From positions 2,294,001 to 2,358,000 of the forward strand of contig NZ_CP085725.1 in NCBI RefSeq assembly GCF_036840915.1: a stretch of 64,000 nt of DNA, read 5' to 3'. The position numbers were made by a program, and so were the translations under genes. Positions within the stretch are counted from its first letter, which is position 1. Each line of letters starts with the position of its first letter. The notes beneath the pieces are model-generated. The model ran no database searches and was not told the DNA's origin. It worked only from the letters and a program-made list of their open reading frames with translations. This DNA is from Flavobacterium hankyongi. GTDB lineage: Bacteria; Bacteroidota; Bacteroidia; Flavobacteriales; Flavobacteriaceae. Below are positions 50,901 through 58,570 of the stretch, piece by piece.

Positions 50901-52202
50901 ACTGGTTGTGTATTTGACAAACCTTTTGAAGTATACTATAATGGAATTAATCTTCCTACTTATCAAAACGAAAATGTATGTGATACTTATACTCTTCCTG
51001 TATTAACTCATGTACCACCAGAGCCAAGTACTAGTTATAGTATTGGGTATTTTTTTAATACAAACGGCACAAACCCTGTTCCTAACGGAATGACTTTTAC
51101 TTCTGCAAATACTCCAGTAACTATTTATGTTTATGCAGTAAACGCAGGCAGATTTGGTTCAACATGTATCGAGGAAAAATCATTTGTAATTACTGTTTCT
51201 GATACTCCAGTTATTCCTACTCAGGTTTTTAATTCAGAAAAATGTGGATCATACACACTACCACCATTACCAACAGTTAGCTACACTATTAATTACTATT
51301 CGAGTCCAGGAGGCATAGGTTTAATTTCTCCAGCTAATTACACATACACCAACACTGGTTCGACTCCAGTTTCATATACAGTTTACAGGTATGCTACTGC
51401 TACCAATAATATAAATTGTAATGATGAAGATTCTTTCACATTTACAGTATATCCTCTATTAGATATTACTTTACCTGATGGATATATTTGTGTAGATCCT
51501 ATAACAAATGCCACAACTAGTTCTTATACTATTAATACAAACTTAAATCCAACTTTGTTTAATGCGAATTGGTATCTAAATGGAACTTTGATGGGTACAG
51601 GTGTTAGTTACACAGCAACTCAAGAAGGCGTTTATGATGTAGAATTTATAAAACTAACTCCAGATGTTGGAGCAAATTGCAATTATAAACCAACTAAAGT
51701 AACTGTAAAGAAATCGAGTGTGGCTGTAGCTTCAGCTCATGTCTCAGCTGCATTTGAAGATCAAATAGACATCACTGTTACTATTGACCAAGGGTATGGA
51801 GACTACATCTATCAACTTGATAATGGGCCAACACAGCAAAGTAATGTGTTTACTAATGTTACAGCTGGTGAACATTTAATTACAATCACTGATACACTTA
51901 ACAATTGTGGAAGTGTCACTATAAAAGCAACAGTACTTGATTATCCAAGATATTTTACTCCAAATGGCGATGGATATCATGAAACATGGAATATTAAAAC
52001 CTTAGCGAATCAACCAGAGTCTTACATCTATATCTATGATAGATTTGGGAAATTCTTGAAACAGATTAGACCAGCAACGCAAGGATGGGACGGAACTTTT
52101 AATGGACAACCACTACCTTCAACCGATTATTGGTTTCAAGTTTTCTATAAATTTAATGGTCAAGACCAAGAATTTAAGGCGCATTTTAGTTTGAAAAGAT
52201 AG
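47973..52202 (+). CDS. Choice-of-anchor L protein with T9SS type B sorting domain
   Basis: From the ATG at 47973 (MKKVIYILLLCLGSNVFSQ, a good signal peptide) the protein has 1409 residues. The N-terminal choice-of-anchor L domain (about 20-265) shows SPSDLVNLLLGNSCVTVSNIG, EGIILRNG and FLFASNEYGQF. An Ig-like segment and about ten repeats of a Gly/Tyr/Pro-rich unit follow (CxxYTLPxxxNGTYYxxxGGP). The end is a type B sorting domain: YFTPNGDGYHETWNIK, IYIYDRFGKFLKQI, GWDGTFNGQPLPSTDYWFQV. It is probably a surface adhesin exported by the T9SS. An upstream in-frame ATG at 47931 would precede the signal peptide and is rejected. Confidence 0.9.
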   Translation: MKKVIYILLLCLGSNVFSQTITVDNTTNSPSDLVNLLLGNSCVTVSNIGISSSQSVAYFNKNGSAFPINEGIILRNGQAIFSQGTYTGANMSSVATGGGTDAFLQNLSNTSSGQTTAITDLSYLQFDFVPISSAFSFDFLFASNEYGQFQCLSNDIFAFELTNLTTGVTTNLAVIPSTSTPVSVKTIKNALYNNTCGSSNPNLFSIYNVNNPGASTLNMRGHTVVLNAASPVTPNTPYRLKLVIADYGDSDYDSAVFIGAGSFQNTFDLGPDRIICTGDTYTLDTNLDTSYTFDWLLDGISTGQTGATFTVTQPGTYTVNITKGSCSLTDTIVFNNLAVNNPIDLYVCGDGSPSYNFDLTTNNEATLGIDNTIYDVFYYDSVANANANNPIPALNLSTYTSTGGQTIYIKIFNTQTNQFCDTLYPFYLIVTGPVVAGTNITDSICDNAVGQNYTLTTLNLDVLNGQPAGNFTITYYTTQTDAQQGINSIGSSLNIPPGLTSITVWIRMQNISNSNCFDVTSAVITINPLPIVSTIGPIVECNNYTLLPIANGTYYTGSNGTGSQLNPGDVINTSGTYYIFAGPDANGCTNQSQFYAHFVDEYEPSLDNCGSFTVPQPDYNIGAFYTAPGGPTGTGTLIPVGTVFTNPSSTTSITQNIYYYADVNDSFCTDRLFTINIHPLPLADNPSDVVTCDSYTLPALTNGTYYSVSGGPSAPGQVTLSAGNNITSTQTVYVYNANSYTDVNGNIGFCITENDLNISIIDTSLYTPQQACGSYMLPPVSIGGYFDAPSGGGNSIDPNILITTSQTVYYYAATTTVPNCTEANNLNYQITINPKPAVDTIPNGTHCGEFILPVPTNGNYYLLQGGPTIPGQVAIPAGSIIDLSGSNLNPGTYWIYTNPDANGCDNESSFTINIIPYPVTDDPINRIECNAYSIPTPTNGTVYTAPGGPNGSGTVVTSSQVFTSDNTFYMYNINPATGCVFDKPFEVYYNGINLPTYQNENVCDTYTLPVLTHVPPEPSTSYSIGYFFNTNGTNPVPNGMTFTSANTPVTIYVYAVNAGRFGSTCIEEKSFVITVSDTPVIPTQVFNSEKCGSYTLPPLPTVSYTINYYSSPGGIGLISPANYTYTNTGSTPVSYTVYRYATATNNINCNDEDSFTFTVYPLLDITLPDGYICVDPITNATTSSYTINTNLNPTLFNANWYLNGTLMGTGVSYTATQEGVYDVEFIKLTPDVGANCNYKPTKVTVKKSSVAVASAHVSAAFEDQIDITVTIDQGYGDYIYQLDNGPTQQSNVFTNVTAGEHLITITDTLNNCGSVTIKATVLDYPRYFTPNGDGYHETWNIKTLANQPESYIYIYDRFGKFLKQIRPATQGWDGTFNGQPLPSTDYWFQVFYKFNGQDQEFKAHFSLKR

Positions 52203-52222
52203 TTTTCAACGATTTTAATATT

Positions 52223-52261
52223 AAAATGGCACTTCTAAGACAGAATTAGTTGTGTCATTTT
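52223..52261 (+). terminator. Probable terminator after the choice-of-anchor L gene
   Basis: AAAATGGCAC pairs with GTGTCATTTT (one G-T) across a 19-nt loop, with a T run. Confidence 0.5.
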
Positions 52262-52372
52262 TAATTTATCTCAACATTAACTTATATAATTTTCACATAA
52301 TTATTCTCAATATGCTTTTTTAGAAATATACATAAAACTATATCTTTGAAATAAAAGTTATACTCCTCATTC

Positions 52373-53353
52373 ATGGATGATTCTCTTAATAAATTCGATC
52401 GAATAATTGCTATTCTAATCCAGTTGCAATCTAAAAAGATTGTAAGAGCACAGGATTTGGCCGATCGTTTTAATGTAAGCCTTAGAACCATTTACAGAGA
52501 TGTGCGTACACTTGAAGCTTCGGGTGTCCCTATTTACAGCGAAGCAGGTATTGGTTATTCCTTAATGGATGGTTACCGTCTTCCGCCCATCATGTTTACA
52601 AGAGAAGAAGCCAGTAGTTTTATTGCTGCTGAAAAATTAATGCAAAAATTTACCGATGCTGCTTTAGACAAACACTATAAATCGGCGATGTATAAACTCA
52701 AAGCAGTATTAAAAAATAGCGACAAGGACTGGTTGGACACCATTGAGTCGAAAGTGATTATGCAATCCAATCAAAAGCTTTTCAATGAAAATGCGCCTAA
52801 TGCGTTAACATTATTCTTTGAAAGTATTGCAGAAAGAAAGCAGACATTACTTTTGTACCAAACCTTCGATACCGAAGAAATCAACGAAAGAATTATAGAA
52901 CCAGTAGGTATTTTTCATCAAAATAACTTTTGGTATGTCTTAGGTTATTGTCATTTACGGAAAGACTACCGTCAATTTCGTACCGACCGAATACAGCAAA
53001 TCAAGAAAACTGATTTAGATTTTACAATCGAACACAAAACACTCGAGGAATTACTCCATAAAGAAAAATCAATTCATTCCTTAATCAAAGTACGTATTCT
53101 TGTAAATAAAAAAATAGCACGCTACCTCAACTGGGAACGCAAACAATACGGATTTGTTTCAGAAAAAAACATTGGCAATCAAGTCGAAATGACTTTCATG
53201 TGCTTTGACATTAAGGAAAGTTTCCCAAGGTGGTATTTAATGTTTGCAGATCATGCAGATATACTTGAACCAGACGAATTAAAAGATCGTGTTCTTGAAT
53301 TACTAGAACTGAACACAAACAGATTACTTCAAAAAAAACAATCCCAAACTTAA
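52373..53353 (+). CDS. HTH/WYL-domain transcriptional regulator (YafY type)
   Basis: The 326-residue protein has an N-terminal winged HTH (about 8-60: RIIAILIQLQSKKIVRAQDLADRFNVSLRTIYRDVRTLEASGVPI in pieces) and a WYL domain (about 140-225: RKQTLLLYQTF, EPVGIFHQNNFWYVLGYCHLRKDYRQFRTDRIQ). A C-terminal WCX-like extension ends the protein. WYL regulators sense ligands and often control stress or defence genes. It is convergent with the DinB-like gene, a frequent neighbour pair whose target is unknown. Confidence 0.92.
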   Translation: MDDSLNKFDRIIAILIQLQSKKIVRAQDLADRFNVSLRTIYRDVRTLEASGVPIYSEAGIGYSLMDGYRLPPIMFTREEASSFIAAEKLMQKFTDAALDKHYKSAMYKLKAVLKNSDKDWLDTIESKVIMQSNQKLFNENAPNALTLFFESIAERKQTLLLYQTFDTEEINERIIEPVGIFHQNNFWYVLGYCHLRKDYRQFRTDRIQQIKKTDLDFTIEHKTLEELLHKEKSIHSLIKVRILVNKKIARYLNWERKQYGFVSEKNIGNQVEMTFMCFDIKESFPRWYLMFADHADILEPDELKDRVLELLELNTNRLLQKKQSQT

Positions 53354-53380
53354 TAGTTTAGGATTATATCAACTTACTCA

Positions 53381-53869
53381 TTATTGTCTTTCCCAGAAAA
53401 ATGGTGGCTCTATATTTAATGCTCTCAAATACAAATAGCCCTGTCCGCGATGGTGTACTTCGTTATCAATAAAATAAAGAATGTTCTGGATAATCGGGAA
53501 TTCATACTGTCCGAAAAGATTAAAAGTGTCGCTAAAATCCTCTAGCGACAATTGTTGCCAAAGCGTATCAATCTCTTTTGTGTCTTTGTCCCATTGTTCT
53601 AAATATTGAGATTTTGTTGTAAAACCCTGCGTTGAGCCTTCTGTAAAAGGTTGCACATCTCTGTTCACGATACCTCTTAAAGCTGGAGCTGCAATTGCTA
53701 AAAGTTCATCTGCCAGTTTTGCAAACGGACGCATTCCTCCAACCGAAAATTCAAAGAAATCTTTTTCAGGAAATAATTCGATTACACGTCTTGTTAATGC
53801 TCTGTGACCTTGCCAGTGTTTTAATAAATCTTCTTGACTGATTACCTGTGAAACTGCTTCTGTGTTCAT
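53381..53869 (-). CDS. DinB-family (four-helix) metal-binding protein
   Basis: The 162-residue protein has the DinB/YfiT fold pattern. The first helix ends LLKHWQGHRALTRRV with a metal-binding His. A long helix in the middle carries FGQYEFPIIQNILYFIDNEVHHRGQGYLYLRAL, where the paired His (VHHRGQ) complete the triad. Such proteins are thiol- or metal-dependent transferases of mostly unknown substrate. This is not the DNA polymerase DinB. It lies tail to tail with the WYL regulator. Confidence 0.85.
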   Translation of the reverse strand: MNTEAVSQVISQEDLLKHWQGHRALTRRVIELFPEKDFFEFSVGGMRPFAKLADELLAIAAPALRGIVNRDVQPFTEGSTQGFTTKSQYLEQWDKDTKEIDTLWQQLSLEDFSDTFNLFGQYEFPIIQNILYFIDNEVHHRGQGYLYLRALNIEPPFFWERQ

Positions 53870-53977
53870 TTTTTAAGTGTTTTAATGATTACTGAAACAA
53901 AATTAAGATGGGCAAGTGACAACAGTTTGTCAGTAGTAAAATCGAATTTTAAAAAATTTTAAGCCTAAAAAACTTTG

Positions 53978-53985
53978 TACCTTTG
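53978..53985 (+). promoter_or_regulatory. -7 box of thiL
   Basis: TACCTTTG fits TAnnTTTG and lies 21 bp before the ATG at 54007. It overlaps a possible upstream TTG start at 53983, which is therefore outside the transcript. Confidence 0.6.
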
Positions 53986-54006
53986 TCGTTCAGAAATTTG
54001 ACAAAC

Positions 54007-55056
54007 ATGATAGAAGATAAAACACCACAAAGAACCAGCATTGCTCAATTGGGCGAATTCGGTTTGATTGACCATTTGACAAAACATTTCGAAATAAAAA
54101 ACACCTCAACCCTGAAAGGAATTGGTGATGATGCTGCCGTTTTGGACTTCCAAAACAAAAAAACAATCGTTTCTACCGATTTACTAATTGAAGGTGTTCA
54201 TTTTGATTTAGCTTACATGCCATTGAAGCATTTAGGTTATAAAGCGGTTGTGGTGAATGTTTCGGATATTTATGCCATGAACGCCAAAGCAACTCAAATT
54301 ACGGTTTCGGTAGCTGTTTCAAATCGTTTTCCTTTAGAAGCACTGGAAGAATTGTACGAAGGAATCACTTTGGCAGCAAAACAATATAATGTAGATGTTG
54401 TTGGAGGTGATACAACCTCTTCACAAAAAGGACTAATACTTTCTATTACTGCTTTAGGAGAAGCCGATGCAGAAGATATTACTTACCGTAATGGAGCAAA
54501 ACAAGGTGATTTATTAGTGGTTTCAGGAGATTTAGGAGCTGCATATATGGGATTACAGGTTTTGGAAAGAGAAAAACAAGTGTTTCAAGTCAACCCTAAT
54601 AACCAACCTGATTTAGACAATTATACTTACTTAATTGAAAGACAACTTAAACCAGAAGCACGAAAAGATGTAGCAGAAATTTTAAAAGCATTGGATATTA
54701 AACCTACTGCGATGATTGACATTTCTGACGGATTATCTTCAGAAATCATGCACATCTGTAAACAATCTGGTGTTGGTTGTAATCTTTATGAAGACAAGCT
54801 TCCATTAGATCCTCAGTTTATTAATGTTTGCGAAGAGTTTAATATTGATTCAACTACTATTGCTTTAAACGGTGGAGAAGATTATGAGTTACTATTCACT
54901 ATTAAAATAGACGACTTCGACAAAATAAAAGGAAATCCAAACTTCACCGTTATTGGTCACATGACTCAAGAAAACGAAGGTATTCATTTAGTAACTCGTG
55001 CCAATACTAAAATTGAGCTAAAAGCAAGGGGCTGGAACGCCTTGCAGGAAGAGTAA
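54007..55056 (+). CDS. thiL: Thiamine-monophosphate kinase
   Basis: The 349-residue protein has the ThiL (PurM-like) motifs: GEFGLIDHLTKHF, GIGDDAAVLD, STDLLIEGVHFDL, VVNVSDIYAMNAKA, VVGGDTTSSQKGL, the middle SGDLGAAYMGLQVL and MIDISDGLSSEIMHI, and NGGEDYELLFT near the C-terminus. It phosphorylates thiamine monophosphate to thiamine pyrophosphate. The ATG at 54007 is supported by the -7 box immediately upstream. A hairpin terminator follows at 55070-55118. Confidence 0.95.
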   Translation: MIEDKTPQRTSIAQLGEFGLIDHLTKHFEIKNTSTLKGIGDDAAVLDFQNKKTIVSTDLLIEGVHFDLAYMPLKHLGYKAVVVNVSDIYAMNAKATQITVSVAVSNRFPLEALEELYEGITLAAKQYNVDVVGGDTTSSQKGLILSITALGEADAEDITYRNGAKQGDLLVVSGDLGAAYMGLQVLEREKQVFQVNPNNQPDLDNYTYLIERQLKPEARKDVAEILKALDIKPTAMIDISDGLSSEIMHICKQSGVGCNLYEDKLPLDPQFINVCEEFNIDSTTIALNGGEDYELLFTIKIDDFDKIKGNPNFTVIGHMTQENEGIHLVTRANTKIELKARGWNALQEE

Positions 55057-55069
55057 AACTTATAAAAGC

Positions 55070-55118
55070 AAAATCCCAAACATTCCTTCGACAAGCTAAG
55101 TGAATTGTTTGGGATTTT
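55070..55118. terminator. Terminator between convergent thiL and trpS
   Basis: AAAATCCCAAAC (55070-55081) pairs with GTTTGGGATTTT (55107-55118), followed by more T. The 25-nt loop region contains a small inner ATTC/GAAT pairing. Confidence 0.8.
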
Positions 55119-55138
55119 TTTATTAATTTGAAAGTCTT

Positions 55139-56113
55139 TTAGTAACCTAATTTAGTACGAACTCTTTTTAAAACTCCATCTGCAATTACAGATGCTTTTT
55201 GAGCTCCCTGATGCAACAATCCTTCTAATTCATCCAGATTGTTCATGTAATAATTGTAACGCTCTCTTTCTACAGCAAACTTTTCAATAATTAATTCGAA
55301 CAAAGCTTGTTTAGCATGACCGTAACCAAAATCACGATTTACATTTTTATACTTCTCTTTCATTTCGGCAATTTGTTCTTCGTTAGCCAATAATTTAAAG
55401 ATTGTAAATATTTTACAAGTATCAGGATTTTTAGGTTCTTCAAGTGGTGTGCTATCAGTTTCAATGCTCATTACCTGCTTGCGAAGTGCTTTATCATCAA
55501 GAAAAATATTGATAATATTGTTTCTAGATTTACTCATTTTTTCACCATCTGTCCCTGGAACTAACTTAGTATCTTCACTAGTCAAAGCTTCAGGTAAAAC
55601 AAACGTTTCTCCCATTTGATGGTTAAAACGAGAAGCTACATCACGAGTAATCTCAAGATGTTGTAACTGATCTTTACCTACCGGTACCACTTCTGCATCA
55701 TATAATAAAATATCAGCCGCCATAAGCATAGGATACGTAAACAAACCAGCATTTACATCTTCTAATCTATCTGCTTTATCTTTGAATGAATGCGCTAATG
55801 TTAAACGTTGAAAAGGAAAAAAACAACTCAAATACCATGACAACTCTGTAGTTTGAGGAACATCACTTTGGCGATAAAAAATAACTTTTTCAGGATCTAG
55901 TCCACAGGCAAGCCATACAGCAGCTGTGCTATTTGTGTTTCCTCTTAATGTCTCACCGTTTTTGATTTGTGTAATGGAATGTAAATCGGCGATAAAAAGA
56001 AACGATTCATTAGCTGGATTTTTCGCTATTTCAATTGCAGGTAAAATCGCTCCTAATAAATTCCCTAAATGTGGGGTTCCAGTACTTTGAATTCCTGTAA
56101 GTATTTTTGCCAT
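55139..56113 (-). CDS. trpS: Tryptophanyl-tRNA synthetase
   Basis: The 324-residue class I synthetase has the HIGH-type motif TGIQSTGTPHLGNLLGAI at residues 6-23, the KMSKS loop GEKMSKSRNN near residue 195, and the family stretches FLFIADLHSITQ, LACGLDPEKVIFYRQSDVP, AHSFKDKADR and DILLYDAEVVPVGKDQLQHLE. It charges tRNA-Trp. It is divergent from plsC and convergent with thiL. Confidence 0.96.
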   Translation of the reverse strand: MAKILTGIQSTGTPHLGNLLGAILPAIEIAKNPANESFLFIADLHSITQIKNGETLRGNTNSTAAVWLACGLDPEKVIFYRQSDVPQTTELSWYLSCFFPFQRLTLAHSFKDKADRLEDVNAGLFTYPMLMAADILLYDAEVVPVGKDQLQHLEITRDVASRFNHQMGETFVLPEALTSEDTKLVPGTDGEKMSKSRNNIINIFLDDKALRKQVMSIETDSTPLEEPKNPDTCKIFTIFKLLANEEQIAEMKEKYKNVNRDFGYGHAKQALFELIIEKFAVERERYNYYMNNLDELEGLLHQGAQKASVIADGVLKRVRTKLGY

Positions 56114-56174
56114 TGTAAATTTTGTCTATTTTTAGCAAAGTTAATTCTTTTGTGAGATTTTTAAAGTGATTGTG

Positions 56175-56182
56175 TATTTTTG
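56175..56182 (+). promoter_or_regulatory. -7 box of plsC, 5 nt before the ATG
   Basis: TATTTTTG at 56175-56182 is followed by ACACT and the ATG at 56188. As at rbfA, the transcript would have almost no leader. Confidence 0.5.
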
Positions 56183-56187
56183 ACACT

Positions 56188-56940
56188 ATGAAAATAATAA
56201 AAATACCTTTTTGGATTCTTTGGCGTGTTTGGTTTTACATTTTAGTATTACTCCCTATCATTGTAATGTTTCCTTTTTTATTCCTTTCTTTTTTAAAAGA
56301 AAGTTGGTACCCTCATTTTTTTAAAATGGCCAGAATTTGGGCCAAAGTAATTTTATACGGAGCAGGGTTTTATCCAAAAACAGAAGCTGAAGAAGAAATT
56401 ATTCCTCAAAAAAGTTATATGTTTATTGCCAACCATACCTCAATGGTTGACATTATGCTGATGTTAGTAACTGTAAAAAATCCTTTTGTGTTTGTAGGAA
56501 AAAAAGAATTGGTAAAAATCCCTCTTTTTGGATTCTTTTATAAACGAGCAGTAATTATGGTTGATCGAGACAGCCCAAAAAGCAGACAACAAGTATATGA
56601 GCGAGCTCAGAAAAGAATAAATCAAAAGCTAAGTATTTGCATTTTTCCTGAAGGAAAAGTTCCAGATGACGAAAGCATTATTCTAGATAGTTTTAAAACA
56701 GGAGCTTTTAATTTGGCCTTAGACCATAACCTCCCAATTGTTCCTATGATTTTCCCTGACAACAAAAGAAGATTTTCCTATACTTTTTTTAGCGGAAGTC
56801 CAGGAAAATTAAGAGTTAAAATTTTAAAATTCATAGAGACCAAAACAAAAGAGCATCATGATCGAAAAACAATTCGAGATGACGCTCATAAAATTATGTA
56901 TGACGAATTAGTTCGTCTAGAAAAAGAAACCAACAAATAG
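56188..56940 (+). CDS. plsC: 1-acyl-sn-glycerol-3-phosphate acyltransferase
   Basis: From the ATG at 56188 (MKIIKIPFWILW) the protein has 250 residues. An N-terminal membrane helix (about 8-35) precedes the acyltransferase motifs: NHTSMVD (NHxxxxD, catalytic His and Asp), RAVIMVDRD, and IFPEGKVPDDE with FKTGAFNLA. It makes phosphatidic acid from lysophosphatidic acid at the inner membrane. An in-frame ATG at 56170 lies upstream of the -7 box and is rejected. Confidence 0.93.
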   Translation: MKIIKIPFWILWRVWFYILVLLPIIVMFPFLFLSFLKESWYPHFFKMARIWAKVILYGAGFYPKTEAEEEIIPQKSYMFIANHTSMVDIMLMLVTVKNPFVFVGKKELVKIPLFGFFYKRAVIMVDRDSPKSRQQVYERAQKRINQKLSICIFPEGKVPDDESIILDSFKTGAFNLALDHNLPIVPMIFPDNKRRFSYTFFSGSPGKLRVKILKFIETKTKEHHDRKTIRDDAHKIMYDELVRLEKETNK

Positions 56941-56941
56941 T

Positions 56942-57346
56942 TTAAGGCACTACAGGAATCTCAGTTTCTTCATAAACATCGTTTCCGTTTGAATCCTCCC
57001 CTTTCCAGATTTTAAAAATGTAACTATCTTCTGTGGTAGGTTTAAATTTTAAAATTTCGGTTATAGGATTAACTGTTGCTGCTGTACAATTATCTTGTTC
57101 AAAAACACCGTTTATAACTGCAACTGTTCTTACATTTGATTTTTTGTCATAATAGAATCCATTAAAAAAATGACATGTGCTAGGTCTTACATAAGTAAAG
57201 GGCAACTCATAAATACTATCCTTTTTAAATTCAGAAGGTAATTGAACACTATTCACTGGTACATATTCATAATGAACTTCTGTATAGTCATCTTTTGAGC
57301 AACCAAAAGTGACAATTGCTAAAGCAAAAAACAATAACTTTTTCAT
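56942..57346 (-). CDS. Putative surface lipoprotein of unknown function
   Basis: The 134-residue protein starts with a lipoprotein signal MKKLLFFALAIVTFGC and continues SKDDYTEV. C-S-K-D-D matches the surface-export signal described for Flavobacteriaceae lipoproteins, so it likely sits on the outside of the outer membrane. The rest is beta-rich (YELPFTYVRPSTCHFFNGFYY, SYIFKIWKGED) with two further Cys. Function unknown. It is convergent with plsC (1-bp gap) and lies downstream of the recA terminator. Confidence 0.75.
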   Translation of the reverse strand: MKKLLFFALAIVTFGCSKDDYTEVHYEYVPVNSVQLPSEFKKDSIYELPFTYVRPSTCHFFNGFYYDKKSNVRTVAVINGVFEQDNCTAATVNPITEILKFKPTTEDSYIFKIWKGEDSNGNDVYEETEIPVVP

Positions 57347-57394
57347 AGTTTACTCATTTTAAAACACTAAGTTACATAAGCTATTTAAAAAACA

Positions 57395-57423
57395 AAAGCC
57401 TCAAAAGTTAAATTTGAGGCTTT
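57395..57423 (-). terminator. Terminator after recA
   Basis: AAAGCCTCAAA / TTTGAGGCTTT, just 3' of the recA stop on the minus strand. Confidence 0.87.
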
Positions 57424-57433
57424 CATATATTTA

Positions 57434-58438
57434 TTAATTTTCGTTTTCTTTTATAAGTTGCTTAATTTTAAGTTCCAGTTCATCTGCTAATTCAGGATTA
57501 TCTTTTATTAAAGCCTTAACTGCATCACGTCCTTGTCCTAATTTAGTATCTCCATAACTGAACCATGATCCAGCCTTTTTAATAATCTCAAATTCAACAG
57601 CTAAATCTAAAATCTCTCCAGTTTTTGAAACTCCTTCACCGTACATAATATCAAACTCTGCAGTTCTAAAAGGTGGTGCTACTTTATTTTTAACAACTTT
57701 TACTTTTGTTCTATTTCCTAAAACATTTTCACCATCCTTAATTTGAGATGAACGACGAATATCTAAACGTACCGAAGCGTAGAATTTTAAAGCGTTACCA
57801 CCTGTAGTCGTTTCAGGGTTTCCAAACATTACACCAATCTTTTCACGCAACTGGTTAATAAAGAAAACTGTACAATGTGTTTTACTAATTGTTGCTGTTA
57901 ATTTTCTTAAAGCCTGTGACATTAAACGTGCATGAAGACCCATTTTTGAATCTCCCATTTCACCTTCAATTTCACTTTTTGGAGTTAACGCTGCAACAGA
58001 GTCAATAACCACAATATCAATAGCTCCTGAACGAATTAAGTTTTCTGCAATTTCTAATGCTTGCTCTCCATTATCTGGCTGAGAAATAATTAAATTGTCA
58101 ATATCTACTCCTAGTTTTTCGGCATAAAAACGATCAAAAGCATGTTCTGCATCAATAAAGGCAGCTATTCCTCCTGCCTTTTGAGCCTCGGCAATAGCGT
58201 GTAATGTTAATGTAGTTTTACCTGATGATTCTGGCCCAAAAATTTCGATAATTCTTCCTTTTGGATATCCATTTACACCTAAAGCCAAGTCTAATCCTAA
58301 CGAACCTGAAGCAATTACTTCAACTTCTTCGATAGCTTTATCTCCCATTTTCATTACGGTTCCTTTACCGTATGCTTTGTCTAATTTATCTAAAGTAAGC
58401 TGTAGCGCTTTTAGTTTGGCTTCTTTTTCTGAACTCAT
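57434..58438 (-). CDS. recA: RecA recombinase
   Basis: The 334-residue protein has all RecA motifs: Walker [10 protein letters not shown] (about 68-76), [10 protein letters not shown], Walker [11 protein letters not shown], loop L1 [19 protein letters not shown], and loop L2 [28 protein letters not shown]. It promotes strand exchange and triggers the SOS response. It would activate UmuD cleavage at the left end of the window and may influence element excision. It is monocistronic, with a terminator after it. Confidence 0.98.
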   Translation of the reverse strand: MSSEKEAKLKALQLTLDKLDKAYGKGTVMKMGDKAIEEVEVIASGSLGLDLALGVNGYPKGRIIEIFGPESSGKTTLTLHAIAEAQKAGGIAAFIDAEHAFDRFYAEKLGVDIDNLIISQPDNGEQALEIAENLIRSGAIDIVVIDSVAALTPKSEIEGEMGDSKMGLHARLMSQALRKLTATISKTHCTVFFINQLREKIGVMFGNPETTTGGNALKFYASVRLDIRRSSQIKDGENVLGNRTKVKVVKNKVAPPFRTAEFDIMYGEGVSKTGEILDLAVEFEIIKKAGSWFSYGDTKLGQGRDAVKALIKDNPELADELELKIKQLIKENEN

Positions 58439-58517
58439 TATTCCTAAATTTTAAATCGAATTATTTTTAGTAAAAATAGTTGTTTTTTATTTCATTAAAG
58501 TAACAAGTTTTCAACAA

Positions 58518-58551
58518 AAAAGAAAATCCCTCGTTTGAGGGATTTTCTTTT
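58518..58551 (-). terminator. Terminator after the large T9SS protein, possibly bidirectional
   Basis: A 15-bp perfect stem AAAAGAAAATCCCTC / GAGGGATTTTCTTTT with a 4-nt loop, 3' of the gene that ends at 58571. Confidence 0.87.
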
Positions 58552-58570
58552 ATTAAATAATTACAAAAGC

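Noticed and set aside
47931..52202. CRISPR-like periodic repeats in the choice-of-anchor L gene and the other large secreted genes
   Set aside because: The periodicity follows degenerate protein repeats (Gly/Tyr/Pro or CDDN units), with no identical short repeats and spacers. No CRISPR array is seen anywhere in the window.
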